From Neocallimastix lanati (nom. inval.) (lineage: Eukaryota; Neocallimastigomycota; Neocallimastigomycetes; Neocallimastigales; Neocallimastigaceae), in the NCBI GenBank assembly GCA_016946835.1, contig JACVTC010000057.1, positions 755,001-819,000 of the forward strand: a stretch of DNA of 64,000 nucleotides, written 5' to 3'. The notes below the pieces were generated by a model that saw nothing but the letters and a program-made list of their open reading frames with translations, had not been told where the DNA came from and made no database searches. Position 1 is the first letter of the stretch; each line of letters opens with the position of its first letter. Positions 59,990 through 64,000 of the stretch are shown here, one piece after another. The position numbers and the translations under genes are program-made.

Positions 59990-60366
59990 TGGAAGCTTTA
60001 ACAAATTATTATAATACTGTTATTAATGAAGTAACTGATAGCACTATAGAAGTGTTTTAATAGCAATTAATAATTTAAATCTAAAAAAAAGATGATATAT
60101 TAGGAAATTTAATAAATCACGAAAAACATACAAGCTCCTGTAAACGAAATGAAAAAAACTTAACACTTAATGATAATTGTATAGCATTTAAAAAAAAAAA
60201 AAAAAATAAAATAAAAGTAATTGTACCAACAAAATGATACCAGGTAATTTATATTGTGGTACTCATACTCGTGCTGAAGGGAAATTACTTTTACCTGAAT
60301 ATATCAGAATGGTGGAGGACAAATTTAAGAATGAAATACTTTCTAATTTATTCCTCTATTTCTAAT
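59990..60366 (+). pseudogene. gene relic of unknown family
   Basis: Begins with a plausible start (MEALTNYYNTVINEVTDST then a double stop). It continues with KDDILGNLINHEKHTSSC and TLNDNCIAF in a shifted frame, and ends with GNLYCGTHTRAEGKLLLPEY and IRMVEDKFKNEILSNLF. Clear protein-like composition broken by stops, frameshifts and a poly-A insertion at about 60188. I do not recognise the family. Confidence 0.45.
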
Positions 60367-60468
60367 ATAAATAATTTAATCTATGTATAAGAAATAGGTA
60401 ATATATTAATTATATATTCTAATATATAGAACTATATTAATTTTAATGAATTAAAGTATTATAATTAT

Positions 60469-60535
60469 TGTTGACTGCACTCATAATTTAATTAATAATA
60501 AATATACAAATATGTTACTACACATATTTGTTTTA
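60469..60535 (+). repeat. LTR terminus fragment related to the copia element
   Basis: TGTTGACTGCACTCATAATT matches the first 20 bases of the intact element's LTR (element strand); beyond that the sequence departs. The following 40 bases match 34229-34274. It is probably a solo or truncated LTR of a sister copia family that keeps the same termini. Confidence 0.65.
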
Positions 60536-60871
60536 TATCAATTCTATATATTAAATATTATTGAGTCTACTATCTACTTCTCCCCTTTCTTAAACCATCA
60601 TACTTCATATGTATTATTATATTAAATAAAGAAACAACATTTTAAACAAAGATATATATGTAATTGTATAAATGTGTATATTTAAAAAAAAAAAAAAAAA
60701 AAAAGTCATATATATTATTAAATGATGATATATTCTATATTATTAAATGATTTAATAAATATATATTATTAAATGTATCAAGTATTAATTATACTATTTT
60801 TTATATATATAATATTACGTCATAATGAATATAGTTATTTTGTTTTACTACTATTATTATTTTATTTTATT

Positions 60872-60908
<37 letters not shown>

Positions 60909-61184
60909 TTATTTATTTATATTATTATTTTACATAAAGTTAGAAATATATATATATTTAAATTATTTTACAAGAATAATAAATAATATTTGATAAAACT
61001 ATTGTATTATATTATACTTGTTTAAAGTATATATTGAAAATTACTTTTGGAGATGTTATTGAAAACTGCTGTTGGAGATGATAGCATAATATGATATTTT
61101 AGTTTAGGAGATCAAGAATCAACTTTTGTAAATTTAACACTTTTAGTTTAAATATAGATTATTTAAATGTTAAAAAATTTATTA

Positions 61185-61218
<34 letters not shown>

Positions 61219-61741
61219 GATATATGATATATGTATATCAAAGTATATTCTCCTTTTTGTTTTTTTTTTTTTTTTTTTAAAATGATTGATCAATATTAAA
61301 AATGGAAAAGGAATCGTGTTGTATTTGATCTAGTTATACTTTAAGTTCTAATGGTGATTTAAAAAAAAAAAAATATATATATATATATAGGTGAATCCAC
61401 GTAATGGATATGAATATTTAACTATATTTGGATGTTAACTAAGTTTTAATTTTGAAATTTTTGAATATATATGATAGTATAATAATAAAATTTACAATAA
61501 AAAAAAAATTAAATTATATAAAGTTTTTTTAAACATATTTTTATTTTTAATTTATTTAATTTTATTTTATTATTTCTTTTATAATTATTATTATTATTAT
61601 TATTATTTATATTTTTATTTTAATTGAATAATTAATGAATTTTTAATAAATAAATAGTTAGGAAAAAACAAAAAGAAAACTAATAATTTAATTACATATT
61701 ATTAAAAAAAAAAAAAAAAAAGTATTTAATTTTTTTACTAT

Positions 61742-61776
<35 letters not shown>

Positions 61777-61965
61777 TATTATTATTTTATTTTATTTTAT
61801 TTATTTTATTTTATTTATTTTATTTTATTATATTTTATTTTAATAATTATTATTTAATACTAATATTATTTTAAATAAATTCTTTTATGCAAAAATAAAA
61901 CAATAATCATTTATTTAGTTATAAAAAAAAATTTTTTTTTATTTTATTTTATTTTATTATTATTT
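60536..61965. other. gene-free spacer
   Basis: Short direct repeat TTGGAGATG near 61048 and 61073, homopolymers (60878-60905, 61189-61216, 61744-61774) and ATTTT runs (61788-61840). It is also the 3' flank of the Gln-rich gene. No gene recognised. Confidence 0.5.
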
Positions 61966-64000
61966 TTAACAACTAACAGATTTCTTTTGGTTTAAAATTT
62001 CAATCATTTTTTCTATTAAGTTTTGATGATATTCTCTTTGATTGTTAGCATTATTATTTAATGGTGAACAACCACTTTTATTATTATCTGTATTTGTTGA
62101 GGATTCAAAAGATGCTGGGGAATTGATATATTTTTTAAGTTCTGAGTCCTTATCGTTAAAGGAATGATTAACTAAAGGACTTTCTGATTTAATTATAGAA
62201 TAACGAGATTTTGGTAACATAGATATGGTGGTACGCTTTTCTTGTTTTTCTAATTTTGAATTCTTTGGGTGTAGTATTGGTGATGAGGAAGTAGAAGTTG
62301 AAGAAAATGAATCAGAATAAGAAGTCGTATGACTTATTGAGTTACTAATTTTAGAAGCAGAGAATGAGGTATATGTAGGCTTTTCTTCTTCATCATTAAT
62401 TAAAATTTCATCATCATTTAAGATAACATCATCAGCCATTAAATCTTCAGTATCAACAACATTAAATAATGCTTCTTGATATGAAATAGATGGTTCAGAT
62501 GGTTTATATGATGAATAGACTTCAATATTTGAGTAAACATTTTGCTTTCCTTTACTTCTTTGATTATTTTCTACTGGTTTCATTTGAGTAATAATACTAC
62601 CTGAAGCGGTAGTAGTTTTTGTTTTAATATAATGAGGTTGATTTTGATTCATTGGTCGTAAGTGAGTATCTTCATCTTCACTTATTATATCATCATCACC
62701 ACCATCACCACCATCATTATCATTACCATTACCATTAGAAAAACTATTATTGTTTTCATATGAATATGGATTATCTTCAGTATCTAATGTGAAAGCAGAT
62801 AATCTTTGTTCTAATAAAGAAATATCTTTATCTGTCTTAATTTCATCACTTTTAGTATTTCTTTTTATATCTTTGATTTTATCCTTTAATTGAAGAATTT
62901 CATTCTCTAATTCTGAAGTTTTATTTGATTTCATCGTATTTGACATGGTATATACTGGTAATACATTAGTAGTTGGATTGGTTATGGTAACGTGTGGCTG
63001 TTGTACTAATAAAACAGCAGGCATTTTACCATTATTGGAGATTGGTGCATTCATTGAAACTGTAGTATTAGATTGAATAGCTACTTGTGGTTGTGGCGAA
63101 ATTTGAGTTGGGGATTGATGAATTATAGTAGTATTGGGCATTGGTTTATTAAGAGTCATAGTTGGTATCATTTTTGGTGACAACATCGTAATTGAAGGAT
63201 CATTATATTGGCTAAGTCCTGGAGTAGAACGAATATATATATATGGATTATCAGTTTGATAAGGAAGAGTTGATGTTGTTGTTGTAATCTTATTACTCAT
63301 ATTATCATTGTTCATCATATTTTCATCTTCAATATAGACTCTATTATAAACAATTTTTTGAACATTATGTTCACCAACATTAACGAACGAATTAATGTTT
63401 TGTCCAAAATTATTAAATTGTGTGGTAGAAGTATTAGCAGGTTCTATAATTGATGATGATTGAACCTGTGTAGTAGTATTAATCAAAATTGGTATTTGAT
63501 TTGAAATTGTTTGTGATGGTTGAACAGGATGAACTTGTTGAACTTGTTGAACTTGTTGAACTGATTGAACTGATTGCATTGGTTGAACCGGTTGAACTGT
63601 TTGAACTGTTTGAATTGATTGAACTTGTTGAAGTTGTTGAACTGGTTGAACTGGTTGTACTGTTTGAACTGGTTGTACTGTTTGAACTGGTTGTACTGGT
63701 TGTACTGGTTGAACCGATTGAATTGATTGAACTGGTTGAGCTTGAATGTTTTGCGTTTGGTTTGGAACAGAAACGTATACAGTGTAAATTGGCTCATTAA
63801 CAGTTGAATTTACAGTAACTGGGATATTATTTACCGAAGTAGTAGATATATTTTGTGATACAGTTGTTGTAATTGGATTATTATTAGTTAATGGTTGAAT
63901 AGTACCATTTGGAATTTGCATATACTGCTGTGGAACGTTGTTGTTAGAGGTTGCAACAACTTGAGCAGGAATTGGTTGAATATCATTACCAGTTATAATT
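61966..64000 (-). CDS. Asn/Gln/Ser-rich protein with QPV repeat, 3' part (5' end outside window)
   Basis: An open frame enters at the right edge and runs to TAA at 61966, 677 visible codons; the ATG at 63921 is internal because the frame continues upstream without a stop. In order: a Thr/Asn/Val-rich part, a VQPVQ/VQSVQ/VQQVQ repeat of about 68 residues (plus strand about 63530-63735), a Ser/Thr/Pro-rich stretch, a probable short coiled coil (SELENEILQLKDKIKDIK, about 62825-62925), an acidic block (DDDIISEDEDTHL), another acidic block with VILNDDEILINDEE, Ser-rich low complexity, and a C-terminus ending LIEKMIEILNQKKSVSC. No signal peptide or membrane helix in the visible part. I do not recognise a family; low-complexity transcriptional or RNA-granule proteins look like this. 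Confidence 0.8.
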   Translation of the reverse strand, partial: IITGNDIQPIPAQVVATSNNNVPQQYMQIPNGTIQPLTNNNPITTTVSQNISTTSVNNIPVTVNSTVNEPIYTVYVSVPNQTQNIQAQPVQSIQSVQPVQPVQPVQTVQPVQTVQPVQPVQQLQQVQSIQTVQTVQPVQPMQSVQSVQQVQQVQQVHPVQPSQTISNQIPILINTTTQVQSSSIIEPANTSTTQFNNFGQNINSFVNVGEHNVQKIVYNRVYIEDENMMNNDNMSNKITTTTSTLPYQTDNPYIYIRSTPGLSQYNDPSITMLSPKMIPTMTLNKPMPNTTIIHQSPTQISPQPQVAIQSNTTVSMNAPISNNGKMPAVLLVQQPHVTITNPTTNVLPVYTMSNTMKSNKTSELENEILQLKDKIKDIKRNTKSDEIKTDKDISLLEQRLSAFTLDTEDNPYSYENNNSFSNGNGNDNDGGDGGDDDIISEDEDTHLRPMNQNQPHYIKTKTTTASGSIITQMKPVENNQRSKGKQNVYSNIEVYSSYKPSEPSISYQEALFNVVDTEDLMADDVILNDDEILINDEEEKPTYTSFSASKISNSISHTTSYSDSFSSTSTSSSPILHPKNSKLEKQEKRTTISMLPKSRYSIIKSESPLVNHSFNDKDSELKKYINSPASFESSTNTDNNKSGCSPLNNNANNQREYHQNLIEKMIEILNQKKSVSC

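Noticed and set aside
63489..63921. Plus-strand frame ELVELVEL and ATG 63921 as gene start
   Set aside because: The plus-strand frame is antisense to the QPV repeat; the minus-strand frame continues upstream of 63921 to the window edge.

Overview
The window is a stretch of an extremely A+T-rich eukaryotic nuclear genome. Genes are split by GT-AG introns, spacers are dominated by A/T homopolymers and short tandem repeats, asparagine is encoded in long AAT runs, and leucine is mostly TTA. The gene content looks fungal: a secreted type-I membrane protein with a cytoplasmic SH3 domain, a bZIP factor with a Cys-3/Gcn4-type basic region, and a GPI-like leucine-rich-repeat surface protein. Together with the base composition this points to an anaerobic gut fungus (Neocallimastigomycota). 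A Dictyostelium-like amoeba is the main alternative. The assignment is inference from style and families, not a database match.

Layout. 1-942 (-): 5' part of an alpha/beta hydrolase whose first intron is a 570-nt low-complexity block; the gene leaves the window on the left. 3611-6002 (-): four-exon membrane SH3 protein. 7954-14283 (-): intact, apparently very recent Ty1/copia retrotransposon with two 320-bp LTRs that read as identical, one uninterrupted gag-pol frame, a polypurine tract and a primer site matching the anticodon arm of tRNA-Lys(CUU). 14936-26441 (-): one giant four-exon gene, reconstructed here because three introns join four long open frames in perfect phase. It would encode about 3575 residues: an N-terminal structured region, an Asn-rich acidic middle with about eleven SUMO-interaction-like motifs and basic nuclear signals, and a roughly 1430-residue Glu/Gln/Leu repeat tail.

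26951-38000 is a repeat-rich accessory block. It holds heptamer (ATTATTT) satellite, a foldback-like element with a 52-bp minisatellite and a pentamer array, a decayed Mutator-like (MULE) transposase with a FLYWCH finger, small inverted-repeat elements and coding relics. 39080-40968 (-) is a two-exon bZIP transcription factor. 41000-50300 is again accessory: a heptamer array, a second and more decayed MULE relic, a 352-bp MITE with a striking GC-rich core, a local duplication and relics.

50360-51933 (+) is a five-exon ELMO-domain protein, probably a regulator of Arf/Arl or Rac-type GTPase signalling. 56029-58932 (+) is a ten-exon LRR surface protein in which each of eight internal exons encodes one repeat. 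59990-60535 holds a gene relic and an LTR terminus related to the intact copia element. 61966-64000 (-) is the 3' part of an Asn/Gln-rich protein with a QPV repeat that leaves the window on the right.

There is no operon-like organisation; the genes are independently transcribed eukaryotic units. I found no tRNA, rRNA or CRISPR features. All splice calls are manual, based on GT/AG, phase continuity and domain continuity.
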